DNA of 15,000 bases from Penaeus vannamei (Eukaryota; Arthropoda; Malacostraca; Decapoda; Penaeidae), in contig NC_091571.1 of assembly GCF_042767895.1 (NCBI RefSeq), positions 2,053,766-2,068,765 on the forward strand, written 5' to 3'. Under the pieces are notes generated by a model. That model was not told the origin of the DNA and did not search any database. It saw nothing but the letters and a program-made list of their open reading frames with translations. Shown one piece after another: positions 7,303-15,000 of the stretch; the stretch's first letter is position 1; each line of letters begins with the position of its first letter. Position numbers and translations under genes: made by a program.

Positions 7303-7345
7303 CGCGAGGCACCTGGTGACCTCTGACCTCCTCTTCCAGCAACGG

Positions 7346-7566
7346 GTCTCCCTCCCCCTGCCCCCTCCCCCCTGGTGTCCTATCCCTGTCCCCCCCTGGT
7401 TCTCTCTCCCTGCCCCTCCCCCTGGTTCTCTCCCCCCTGGTCCCTCTCCCTGCCCCCCCCCCCCTGGTTCTCTCTCCCTGCCCCCCCCAGGTTCTCTCTC
7501 CCTGCCCCCCCTGGTCCCTCTCCCTGGTCCCCTCTCCCCGCCCCCCTGGTCCCTCCCCTACCCCCT
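7346..7566 (+). repeat. C-rich minisatellite, unit 13-27 bp
   Basis: The word ctggt (once caggt) recurs at 7372, 7396, 7422, 7437, 7464, 7488, 7511, 7524 and 7546, each followed by tctctctccctgcccc or a shorter ccctctccctg. C-runs vary in length up to 12 (7,453-7,464). The opposite strand is G-run-rich. Open frames here give Pro/Leu/Ser-rich low-complexity peptides. Confidence 0.85.
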
Positions 7567-7608
7567 TCTACGATCACGTACGCCACACAATATACACATG
7601 GACGCGTA

Positions 7609-7950
7609 GAAACACACACACACACATACACACACACCTACACACGCATACGCACATACACAACTGCACACGCATACGTACATACACACCTACACACGCA
7701 TACGCACATACACACCTACACACGCATACGCACACACACACCTACACACGCATACGCACATACACACCTACACACGCATACGCACATACACACCTACACA
7801 CCTACACACGCATACGCACACACACACCTACACACGCATACGCACATACACACCTACACACGCATACGCACATACACACCTACACACCTACACACGCATA
7901 CGCACACACACACCTACAAACGCATACGCACATACACACCTACTCACGCA
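7609..7950 (+). repeat. 26-bp CA-rich minisatellite with 86-bp higher-order unit
   Basis: After a short (CA)n lead-in, units beginning cctacacacgcatacg start at 7637, 7663 (variant), 7689, 7715, 7741, 7767, 7801, 7827, 7853, 7887, 7913 and 7939. The step is 26 bp, except for an extra 8-bp cctacaca at 7793 and 7879. Units carry either cacatacaca or cacacacaca. Segments 7715-7800 and 7801-7886 are both ordered cacaca-type, cacata-type, cacata-type, extra 8 bp, so the higher-order unit is 86 bp. A third copy starts at 7887. Confidence 0.92.
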
Positions 7951-8016
7951 CACAACAAACAAACACAGAGAAACACCTTTTGCTCACTCACACAAACAAA
8001 AAAACAAACAAACAAA
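7951..8016 (+). repeat. (AAAC)n-type tract
   Basis: Runs of aaacaaac interrupted by cacagagaaacaccttttgctcac. It directly follows the 26-bp array. Confidence 0.8.
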
Positions 8017-8040
8017 TCGCATACTCAAAAGTCAACTCTC

Positions 8041-8062
8041 CTCCCCCTCCCCCCCCCCCCCG
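8041..8062 (+). repeat. C-run (C13) in C-rich context
   Basis: The sequence ccccct is followed by thirteen C bases at 8049-8061. Runs like this are prone to length variation and sequencing error. Confidence 0.9.
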
Positions 8063-8129
8063 GTCTCCCGAAGGACTGCGAAGGATCCAATTGCGCTGTC
8101 TGGAAGCCTCTGGAAACTCGCATTACGTC

Positions 8130-8420
8130 TTTCCTTTATTTTTATTTTCTTTTTCTGTCATTTCTTCATCATCGTTTTGTTTGTTTATGTTCGTAATTTT
8201 TTAAATCATTTTTCTTGTCACTATTTCGGTTTTTCTATCTTTTTCTATCATTTCTTCATTATTTTTTTATTCGTATATTCTCTTCATTTTTCTTATTTCT
8301 TGTCCTTATTTCGTTGATGGTTTTATTTTTTCTTTTCTTTTTCTCTCTATCATTTCTTCATCTTCGGTTTGTTCGTATATTCTCGTTTTTTTAATCCTAT
8401 TTCTTGTTATCTCTTTTTTC
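8130..8420 (+). repeat. T-rich degenerate array, ~90-102 bp unit
   Basis: tct(g/a)tcatttcttcat begins at 8154, 8244 and 8346. Between these, cgttttgtttgtttatgttcg, ttattcgtatattctc and ggtttgttcgtatattctc correspond, as do cttgtcactatttcgg, cttgtccttatttcg and cttgttatctc. Three or so diverged copies are present. Composition is nearly all T and C with G restricted to the shared words. Confidence 0.65.
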
Positions 8421-9061
8421 CTACTTTCTTGATCACCAATTCGTTTTGTGCCCAATTTTCTTGGTATTAGTTGGTATCATTTTTTTGTTGCTTTTTTTTC
8501 TCTCTCTCCTTTATTTTATTTTCACTTACATTAGATTCTTTTTCATCATTTCTCCCTTCCTCATATTTTACACCATGTTATCCCATTTTTTAAATTTTCA
8601 TTGATTCTTTTTTATTATCCTTCCCTTCCTCCTGTTTTCCTATTCCCATAGACTGTCCTTCCCTCCCTCCTATCTCCTATTATCCTAGTCCCTTCTCTAT
8701 CTTTCTGTATCCTCTAACTCTCTTTATCCCTCCTGCTTAGTTATGTTTCCATCTTTGTTTCATTTATTATTTCATTTCTTCTTTATCATCCTCCCTCCCT
8801 CCATTTTACCCATCATCTTCATCTTTCCATCTCTCTGTCTCTCTCTCTCTCCCCCTCCCTCTTTCTCTCTCCCTCATTCCCTCCCCTCCCTCACCCCTCT
8901 CCTTCTCTCCCCCTCCCTCCCTCTTTCCCACTCCCTCCCCCTCTCCCCTTCCCTCCACTCCCCCTTCCCACTCCCTCCCCCTTCCCTCCCCTCCCCTCCC
9001 CCTTCCCCTCTCTTTCTCTCCCCCTCTCCTTCTCCCTCTCCCTCCCTCTCTCTCTCTCTCC
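8421..9061 (+). repeat. Long polypyrimidine tract
   Basis: T-rich at the left (8,421-8,640) and increasingly C-rich to the right (8,640-9,061), where ccctccc and tctctctccc words dominate with almost no purine from about 8,825. The 8,825-9,061 part is a strong candidate for triplex (H-DNA) formation. Frames on both strands, Pro/Ser/Leu on one and Arg/Glu/Gly on the other, are compositional. Confidence 0.9.
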
Positions 9062-9270
9062 ATGTTCCTGTTGCAATCTGCGTCAACCGACAAGACCCTG
9101 CAATATGCAAGAAGGAAATCACAAGGCATCTTTCCCCGAGGTCCGTGGCTACTTGATCCTCAGCTTGATAAGGTGACGAATCAAGCAGAGTTCTCATAAA
9201 AGCTTTAATTCACAAAAATGCGAGAGGTTTACTAAGTGCCTTTGGCTATGGAGGATTTGAGAGCTGAGGT
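9062..9270. other. Unique island inside the pyrimidine desert
   Basis: About 210 bp of balanced, non-repetitive sequence between two pyrimidine tracts. No domain-bearing frame, tRNA or palindrome is recognised. Its normal composition makes it the best place here to look for a short exon or a transposon remnant. Confidence 0.5.
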
Positions 9271-9272
9271 GA

Positions 9273-9370
9273 TGGATCTGTCTCTCACTCTTTCTCTTTA
9301 TCTCTCTCTCTCTGTCTCTGTGTCTCTTTCTCTCTGTATGTCTGTCTCTGTCTGTCTTTATCTCTCTCTG

Positions 9371-9418
<48 letters not shown>

Positions 9419-9424
9419 GTTATC
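9273..9424 (+). repeat. Compound (CT)n/(TCTG)n/(TATC)n microsatellite
   Basis: CT repeats with regular tctg interruptions, passing into tatctatctatctatc at 9401-9418. The + strand frame through it (9,236-9,574) reads as Leu/Ser repeats and is not a gene. Confidence 0.92.
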
Positions 9425-10420
9425 TCCTTTATTTCCTTTCTTTTCATTTTTTATCCATATGTCTTTTACCTTTATTCTTTATTTTTTCCTCTCTCATCTT
9501 TTCGTATTTTTGTGCACTTTTTTCTTCGGTTCCTTGGGAGGTTTCTTGTTTGTTTGTCATTTTCCTCATGTTAGGTATGTTCTCATTTATTTTCACTGCA
9601 TCCTAACTACCTCATAATTCCCTCACTTCGCTTTTGACTTCCTTAAGGTTGAATTTCCTCATTCTCTCTTTTTTTCCTTATCCTTGGTTTCCTCATACAC
9701 CCTGTTTCCTCATTTTCTTCTCTTCATCCTGTTTCTTTTCTCATCCTAAAATCTTGTTTCTACTTTTTTAAGACACAATTTTCTTATTCTCATTCTTGCC
9801 TCATTGCTATTCTTTCCTCATACCGTCTCTTCCTCACATCTCACGTCATCTTAACTGTATTTTCATGTCTCCCTCATCCTGAATTTTCACTTTCTACTCT
9901 GAGTAAACTTCCTCATTCCTCATTTCACTCTCAAAGTTTCCGCCCCCCACACGTATTTCCCTCATACATCCTTCTTATTGCTTCAAATTCCCCTCATCAG
10001 TCTATCTAAACCATTCAATGTGTTTCCTCATTCTTACTTCACTCTTCACTCAAATCGCACTAACTTTTTTCCCTCTCATTTCCCTCACTCTTTCCTCACA
10101 TCACCATAACTATATCCTCACACACCCCTCGCATTATTCTAGTTCCTCGCACTTCCTTCACTCCTTCCTCATATCACGGTAACTATTTCCTCATATTTTC
10201 CTCACTTCATCCTATTTCCTCACACTTCCTTCACTTCATCCTATATCCTCACACTTCCCTCAACCCTTTAAATCACACACACACCCCAACTCTCTCTTGA
10301 CTCACCTCCTTCCTCACTCTTCCTCACTGCATCATCCTCACATCCCCCCTACACATTCTTGCTCCTTCTCCTCCTCATTACTCATCCTGACGCATACCTC
10401 ATCCCTAACCCGTATCTGTG
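9425..10420 (+). repeat. CCTCA-rich degenerate pyrimidine array
   Basis: Nearly 1 kb in which cctca(t/c) recurs every 10-40 bases. Clear local duplications are present: ttcctcacatcac(c)ataacta at 10,092 and ttcctcatatcacggtaacta at 10,165 (shift 73), and cacttcatcctat near 10,203 and 10,232 flanked by cctcacacttcc. Most of the segment is too diverged for a single unit to be set by eye. There are almost no long open frames, unlike the purer tracts. Confidence 0.7.
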
Positions 10421-10549
10421 GCATCTTATCTTTCGAGCTGTCACTTCTCCTTCGCTCGCCTATTTCTTAAGTTTTTCTTTATTCTTGTCTTCGTCTTTCT
10501 CGTTGTTCTTTTGCCTGTGATTTCTTACTCAATTCTTCTTTCTTTGAAA
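10421..10549. other. Pyrimidine-leaning spacer
   Basis: TC-rich sequence without the cctca word. Nothing is recognised. Confidence 0.35.
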
Positions 10550-10620
10550 AAAAAACGTAAGGATTGTTGTTTTTCCTGTTGTTGGTGTGGTTGTTGATAT
10601 TGTAGTTGTTGTTTTTTGGA
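10550..10620 (+). repeat. (TTG)n-type trinucleotide tract
   Basis: Imperfect ttg triplets (ttgttg, ggttgttg, agttgttgt) following an A9 run at about 10,546-10,554. Confidence 0.8.
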
Positions 10621-10936
10621 CACGAGATTGGTTTGCATTATAGAATAAGTTGTGATTTATTAAGAAAAAAGTCTTATTACTTACTCGAAGATAGTAACCA
10701 TTCTTATCACCATAACACACTTAGCAAAAGCAACCAAGAAAACGATATATTAAAAAGAGAAAAATCTGACCAGTAACAATTAAAAATGACAAAGAAACAT
10801 ATACAAAATCTAACAAGGAAACACAAAACACTAAAATAGAAACGCAAATCTATGTGCTACAGCTGAACAGGTAAACAATTGATAGATGGATGTCTCACTA
10901 AGTCCACTTTGTCAACGGGGACTTCGCTGACACAGG
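10621..10936. other. AT-rich low-repeat spacer
   Basis: A-rich mixed sequence with no tandem structure. A 63-codon minus-strand frame (10,529-10,720) overlaps the TTG tract and has a Thr-rich low-complexity part. No gene is recognised. Confidence 0.4.
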
Positions 10937-11330
10937 GAGGTAGGCCGGAAAGCAGGAGGCAGTGCTTGCTTGTAGGAAAAACAGGGGTCATTGCTTGCTT
11001 GTAGGAAAAGCAGGGGTCATTGCTTGCTTGTAGGAAAAACAGGGGTCATTGCTTGCTTGTAGGAAACGTAGAAGGCAGTGCTGGCTTGTCGTATAAAGGG
11101 ACATGAGGGAGTGCTTGCTTGTAGGAACTGCAGGAGGTTGTGCTTGCTTGTAGGAAGAGCAGGGGCTATTGCTTGTTTAAAGGAAAAGCAGGAGACAGTG
11201 CTTGCTTGTCGTAGGAGGGACAGGAGGGACTGCTTGCTTGTAGGAAGAGCAGGGGTCATTGTTTGTTTGTACACAGGAGACAGTGCTGGCTTGTCGTAGG
11301 AGAGACAGGAGGCAGTCCTTGCTTGTCGGT
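10937..11330 (+). repeat. 29-bp minisatellite with ~90-bp trimer structure
   Basis: gcttgcttgtaggaa-type starts occur at 10964, 10993, 11022, 11051, 11080, 11113, 11142, 11171, 11200, 11232, 11261, 11285 and about 11316, mostly 29 bp apart. Three unit types can be read: one ending in aggggtcatt, one ending in ggcagt or gacagt, and a longer one with cttgtcgta...gggaca. They repeat in that order at 11022-11112, 11142-11231 and 11232-11315, so the higher-order unit is about 84-91 bp. The first units (10,964-11,021) are near-identical recent copies. Confidence 0.9.
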
Positions 11331-11344
11331 AATAAAGGCTGACC

Positions 11345-11645
11345 CCAAAGAGTACGGACGAGGAGTGGGAGAAAGGGAGCGTTGGGGTTGGAGTATGGGG
11401 TAGGAGTGGGGGTGGAGGAGGATGGGGTAGGATAGGGTGGAGGTGGAGATGGAGGGAGGGGAGTGGGGGAGAGGGGGGAAGGAGGGTAAGACTGGGGTAG
11501 GGGTAAGGGAAGTGAAGGGATGGGGAGGGGGAGAGTAGATATAAATAAGAGAGGGAAAGGAAGGGCATGGGGTTAGGTGTGGGGGAGGGGACAGGGATAA
11601 GAGGGAAGGGGAAGGGGGAGGATGTGTGGGGGAGAGGGCAGGGGG
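11345..11645 (+). repeat. G-rich purine block with many G-runs
   Basis: About 300 bp of gggg separated by a, t or ta (ggggtagg, gtgggggtgg, gaggggagtggg). It has far more than four closely spaced G-runs and so offers many overlapping G-quadruplex candidates on the + strand. The minus strand is C-rich and gives Pro/Ser/His/Leu frames. Confidence 0.85.
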
Positions 11646-12190
11646 ACCGGGGAGCGAAGCCTGGGACCCTACACATCTTAATACCAGCGCCAGGGTCCGC
11701 GGCGCGTCTCCCAGGGCTCTCCCGAGGGGCACGGCGTCGCGCGGCAGATCACAGGCAGCGAGTCGTGTCGCCCGCCGTAATGAAAACATCCCAGGCGGCA
11801 CTACGTTATCGACTCCCCCGGCCGTAACCTCTGCCCTGCGCGATCCCGTGCCGCGAGCCATGCCAATGAGCGCCCCCGCTGGTCCCTGGGAGCGGGCGGG
11901 CGGGCGGGCGTCGCGGGGCTGCGTCGACGTCGGGCGGGAGGAGGAGGATGCGCGTGCGGTCGCCCACGTATGCAAGGGGCGGCGGCGACGTGTGACCTGC
12001 ATCGGGAGACGGCGCGGCGGGAGGAGGAGGAGGAGGATGCTCGCTCTCATTAGGGCTTCGCCACGCCTCCGCCGGCTGGCCTCGCGGCGCGCCACTCCGT
12101 CTGCCGGGCCGGAGACGCGGCGTGCTTCCCCCTGGCGCCTCTCCTCTCCGCCACGCTGCCTCCTGCGCCTACTCCTGACCCTCACCTGAT
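11646..12190. promoter_or_regulatory. CpG-dense GC-rich island, possible promoter or first exon
   Basis: Composition changes abruptly to high GC with frequent CG dinucleotides (gcggcgcg, ggcacggcgtcgcgcgg, gcgcgatcccgtgccgcgag, cgtcgacgtcg). No other segment of the window looks like this. A ggcgggaggaggagg...atgc segment occurs twice (about 11,933 and 12,016). Frames are open on both strands: + 11,626-12,189 (187 codons) and - 11,256-12,308 (350 codons). Both are Arg/Ala/Pro/Gly-rich with no domain recognised, and mutual overlap is typical of GC-rich DNA where stops are rare. CpG clusters often mark promoters in animals with CpG depletion; in arthropods this is less reliable, so the role is inferred. 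Confidence 0.4.
11894..11909 (+). promoter_or_regulatory. Perfect (GGGC)4 G-quadruplex / GC-box cluster
   Basis: Four GGG runs separated by single C bases, a canonical short-loop G-quadruplex motif. The overlapping gggcggg words are also the core of Sp/KLF factor sites. It lies inside the CpG-dense island, which fits a promoter-like region but does not prove one. Confidence 0.45.
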
Positions 12191-12520
12191 GCACCTCCTC
12201 CTTACTCCGTCGTTCCTGCGCCTCCGCCTGATCTTTTCGACCTCCTATCCCTGCGATTCTCTCCTTCATCTGTACCTCCTTCGCCCCGGCCTCCTCCTGC
12301 GACACCAAGCCTGATCCCGCACAGCCTTTTGTACCTCCTCCGCCAGGCTTCCTCTAGCGCCTCCTCCACCATTCTTGAATCTATGCCTTCATCTGTACCT
12401 CCTTTTCCTCCTGCTCTTCTTCTCCTTCTCCTCTTCCTTCTTCTTCCTCTTCTTCTCCTTCTTCTTGTTCTTCCCCCTCCGCCTCCTCCTTTACCTCTTC
12501 TTCCTCTGCTAGAAAGAGGT
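12191..12520. repeat. CCT/CTT-triplet-biased DNA
   Basis: cctcc, ctcctcc and cttctt triplets dominate. The 19-base string ccttcatctgtacctcctt starts at 12263 and 12386 (shift 123), and tttgtacctcctccgcc at about 12,328 is related, so a degenerate tandem structure underlies it. From 12,417 to 12,520 it becomes nearly pure (CTT/CTC)n. Read on the minus strand it gives the charged Glu/Arg/Lys start of the 350-codon frame. Confidence 0.7.
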
Positions 12521-12544
12521 CCTCAAAGTCCTCTTACTGTGACA

Positions 12545-12985
12545 CTAAATTAATATTTTAATCAAACCACTTTCAATATCCTCCTTTGTCTCTTATCTCT
12601 TATCTTTGTTGCCAGGATAACCCCATCGCCTTGACCTGCTTCCTGCCCAGCAATGGCTTCAGGCTTGTCTTTTGCATTGTCTATTAATACTTTAAAAATT
12701 CCTACACATAAGGAGCTTGTCGACGAAGAAACATGATTCCAAAAGTAATATATGTCCACCTTTTTAGAAATATTCCTATGAAGGCGCGTCAAATTACATT
12801 AGTAAAATCTGACATTAAAACACAAGGGGACTCTAAACCTAATATCAGATTGCTCTATTAGGATGGCGACATTTTCTATTATTTTTTTTATTGCCGAACT
12901 AACGCGTTTCTATATCAACGTGTTTGTGTATTGCGAGACGCTAACCTGTTTCATACATACGACAGGAAATGGATGAGGTTTAATC
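12545..12985. other. Low-repeat AT-rich spacer
   Basis: About 440 bp of mixed sequence without tandem repeats. The minus strand has a 76-codon frame (12,562-12,792) of fairly normal amino-acid variety, unlike the low-complexity frames elsewhere. No motif is recognised in it. A decayed transposon piece or chance are both possible. Confidence 0.45.

Positions 12986-12990
<5 letters not shown>

Positions 12991-13067
<77 letters not shown>
12991..13067 (+). repeat. (CT)38 microsatellite
   Basis: Pure CT for 77 bp, ending at the first cctgg. It forms the left end of a compound block CT, 14-bp array, pyrimidine link, TA. Confidence 0.98.
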
Positions 13068-13069
<2 letters not shown>

Positions 13070-13077
13070 GGCTCTCT

Positions 13078-13211
13078 CTCTCTCTCCTGCGCTCTCTCTC
13101 CTGCGCTCTCTCTCCTGCGCTCTCTCTCCTGCGCTCTCTCTCCTGCGCTCTCTCTCCTGCGCTCTCTCTCCTTCTCTCTCTCTCCTTCTCTCTCTCTCCT
13201 TCTCTCTCTCC
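13078..13211 (+). repeat. 14-bp minisatellite, nine units, with a variant switch
   Basis: cctgcg recurs at 13086, 13100, 13114, 13128, 13142 and 13156, exactly every 14 bp, each followed by ctctctct. The register continues at 13170, 13184 and 13198, but the core becomes ccttct. The six-plus-three split shows that the second variant spread as a block. The array is embedded in, and was probably born from, the adjoining CT tract. Confidence 0.95.
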
Positions 13212-13245
13212 CTTTCCCTTTTCCTCTCCCTTTCCCCCTCTCTCA

Positions 13246-13555
<310 letters not shown>

Positions 13556-13680
13556 CTCCCCCTCGGAAATCCCCTCCCCCCAGCCCCCCCTCCCTCTCCC
13601 TCTTCCCTCCCCCCGACTCTTCTCCCTCTCCTCTCCCCCCCGACTCTTCTCTCCCTCCCCCCCCCCAACAACAACAACCC
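13556..13680 (+). repeat. C-rich tract with a short duplication
   Basis: ccccccgactcttctc is present at about 13,610 and 13,635. The block ends in C10 (13,657-13,666) and a short (CAA)n. Confidence 0.85.
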
Positions 13681-13771
13681 GGATACTCCAGACTTGATTC
13701 AAAACATAGATTCCAGTGTAGCTTCACTTCAGCTGCCGTGGGACCAGTCTCTTTGAGGGTTAGTTACCTCG

Positions 13772-13773
<2 letters not shown>

Positions 13774-13851
<78 letters not shown>

Positions 13852-13854
13852 TCT
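13774..13854 (+). repeat. (TC)n microsatellite
   Basis: Pure TC from 13774 to 13838, one G, then TC to 13854. It begins just after a unique acctcgag. Confidence 0.97.
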
Positions 13855-14104
13855 TACTCCTCTTTCCTTCTCCATCTATCTCTCCCTCTCACTCGTCCTT
13901 CCTATCCCTCTCCCTCCACTCTCTCTCTCCTTTCTTTCCTTGTTCTCCCTGTGCTCTCTCCAAAAATCGCCGGCTTTCACCATCATTCCTTTTTTTCCTT
14001 CTCCCTTCCGCTCTTTTCCTCTTCTTCTCCCCTCTCCTGCGTCTCTCCTCCCTATCATCTCTTCCTTTGCTTCCCCTTTCCCGTCTCATTTTCCATTTCC
14101 ATCT
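13855..14104 (+). repeat. Pyrimidine-rich tract
   Basis: Nearly all C and T, with a short unique interruption (about 13,958-13,985, caaaaatcgccggctttcacc). The large + frame 13,552-14,541 (329 codons, Ser/Leu/Pro) spans this tract and its neighbours and is compositional. Confidence 0.8.
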
Positions 14105-14390
14105 CTCTCCCTCCCCATACTCACTCCCTGCCTTACCCTCTCTCCCTCCCCTCATCTTCACTCCCTCTTTACCCCCCCTCTCTTTCTCCCTCCCCTCATC
14201 CTCATTCCCTCTCTCCCTCCCTTCTCTCTCCTTCTCTCCCTCCCCTCATCCTCATTCCCTCTCTTACCCTCTCTCCCTCCCCTCATCCTCATTCCCTCTC
14301 TCCCTCCCTTCTCTCTCCTCTCCCTCCCCTCATCCTCCCTTCCTCCCTCTCCCTTCATCTCTTCCCACTCCCTCTCTGCCTCTCTCTAGA
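14105..14390 (+). repeat. Pyrimidine minisatellite, unit 37-50 bp
   Basis: ccctcccctcatc(c/t)tca(t/c)tccctct recurs, with the ctcatc word at 14151, 14195, 14245, 14282 and 14329 (spacings 44, 50, 37 and 47). Units differ by the presence of ttaccctctc or cttctctctcctt segments, showing a modular make-up. A related ccctccccatactcactccct at about 14,109 may be a further diverged copy. Confidence 0.88.
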
Positions 14391-14500
14391 AGTCAATCAG
14401 CCTGTTCGACTGATGAACTTCTCTGTCCTTGATGTCGTCGGTCGGTCGGTCGTCGCAGTCATACCCGCCCACAACCTCGCTCCTCTTTCATCTGTCCTTA
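14391..14500. other. Short unique spacer with (GGTC)n
   Basis: Mixed sequence separating two arrays. It includes gtcggtcggtcggtcg at about 14,438-14,453. No gene is recognised. Confidence 0.5.
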
Positions 14501-14875
14501 AGTCCCAAAATACCCCCAGAATTCCCGAATTTGGTCCTTAAGTTCCGAATTTGGTCCGTAAGTCCCCAAATTTTGTTCGTGTCCCGAATTTCGTCTGTAT
14601 GTCCCGAATTTCGTCTGTATGTCCCGAATTTCGTCCGTATATCCCGAATTTCGTCCGTATGTCTCGAATTTCGTCCGTATGTCCCGAATTTCGTCCGTAT
14701 ATCCCGAATTTCGTCTGTATGTCCCGAATTTCGTCCGTATGTCCCGAATTTCGTCCGTGTGTCCCGAATTTCGTCCGTATTCCCTTAACTTTCGTCCGCA
14801 AGTCCCCAACTTTTGTCCAAGTCCCGAAATTTGTCCGCGTGTCCTAAAATTTATCTTCTTGTCCTAAATAATGCA
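14501..14875 (+). repeat. 20-bp satellite, about 18 units
   Basis: The unit is gtcccgaatttcgtccgtat. It is in perfect 20-bp register from 14581 to 14780 (ten units with at most two changes each), and decays outward on both sides: gttccgaatttggtccgtaa at 14542, gtccccaacttttgtccaa at 14802, gtcctaaaatttatcttctt at 14840. Each unit holds the odd palindrome cgaa-t-ttcg. An atcccg start at both 14641 and 14701 hints at a 60-bp superunit. Both strands are open in several frames because the consensus lacks stops, giving peptides such as PEFRPYVPNFVRMSRIS. Confidence 0.95.
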
Positions 14876-15000
14876 GAAAAGACACGAAATCCTGTATTCT
14901 TGGACCAAACATTATATTTCTGATAATTTATAAGATGCATAAAGACGCCTAATGTTAGGCTCTTAAATTTTAAAATCATGCACAAAAATACCACTAAAAT
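14876..15000. other. AT-rich window end
   Basis: Unique AT-rich sequence following the satellite. Nothing is recognised before the window ends. Confidence 0.4.

Noticed and set aside
7375..8196. 273-codon + strand frame
   Set aside because: Composed of the C-rich minisatellite and the 26-bp CA minisatellite; Thr/His/Tyr/Pro repeats mirror the DNA units.
14498..14867. Multiple overlapping repeat-protein frames on both strands
   Set aside because: All derive from the 20-bp satellite; simultaneous open frames on both strands argue against a real repeat protein.
14501..14875. CRISPR-like regular repeats
   Set aside because: Units are contiguous with no unique spacers, and the context is eukaryotic satellite DNA.

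Overview
The window looks like non-coding nuclear DNA from a eukaryote with an extremely repeat-rich genome. Long pure dinucleotide tracts (GA, CT, TA, CA/GT), GATA- and TTTG-type tetranucleotide tracts, and many minisatellites with units of 14 to 105 bp sit next to each other with only a few hundred bases between them. No bacterial gene organisation, ribosome binding sites, rRNA, intact tRNA, CRISPR array or recognisable transposon protein is visible. This density of dinucleotide repeats is best known from decapod crustaceans, penaeid shrimps above all; that assignment is an inference from composition and not from a marker gene.

Layout. 1-2,670: AT-leaning sequence with a degenerate GATA-like edge, a 75-80 bp triplication (506-725), a 54-bp minisatellite arranged as AABB AABB (945-1,335) and an 80-bp duplication (1,538-1,690). 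2,670-4,600: a 105-bp duplication, a (GA)45 tract, a degenerate ~60-bp array (3,490-3,745), a (TA)34 tract and two adjacent hairpins (4,539-4,592). 4,600-6,600: two purine-only blocks that are diverged copies of each other (4,603-4,870 and 6,073-6,580), separated by about 1.2 kb of low-repeat DNA holding a tRNA-like internal-promoter relic (5,451-5,519). 6,600-8,070: a GATA-family array, a G-run/C-run palindrome, a C-rich minisatellite, and a 26-bp CA-rich minisatellite with an 86-bp higher-order period. 8,070-10,620: about 2.5 kb of almost continuous pyrimidine-rich DNA, broken by one unique island (9,062-9,270). 10,937-11,645: a 29-bp minisatellite with trimeric higher-order structure, then a G-rich purine block. 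11,646-12,190: the only CpG-dense, high-GC segment, the best candidate for a promoter or first exon. 12,190-14,400: CCT-triplet DNA, then CT, 14-bp, TA and CT-rich arrays. 14,501-14,875: a 20-bp satellite with a near-perfect core and decayed edges.

No protein-coding gene can be supported. The long open frames all lie in tandem repeats or strand-biased low-complexity DNA, where stop codons are rare for compositional reasons. The features of most interest are the nested higher-order repeats, the switch from purine-rich to pyrimidine-rich + strand near 6.6-7.3 kb, the CpG-rich island, three perfect CRE palindromes (TGACGTCA), and the twin hairpins with a dispersed repeat beside them.
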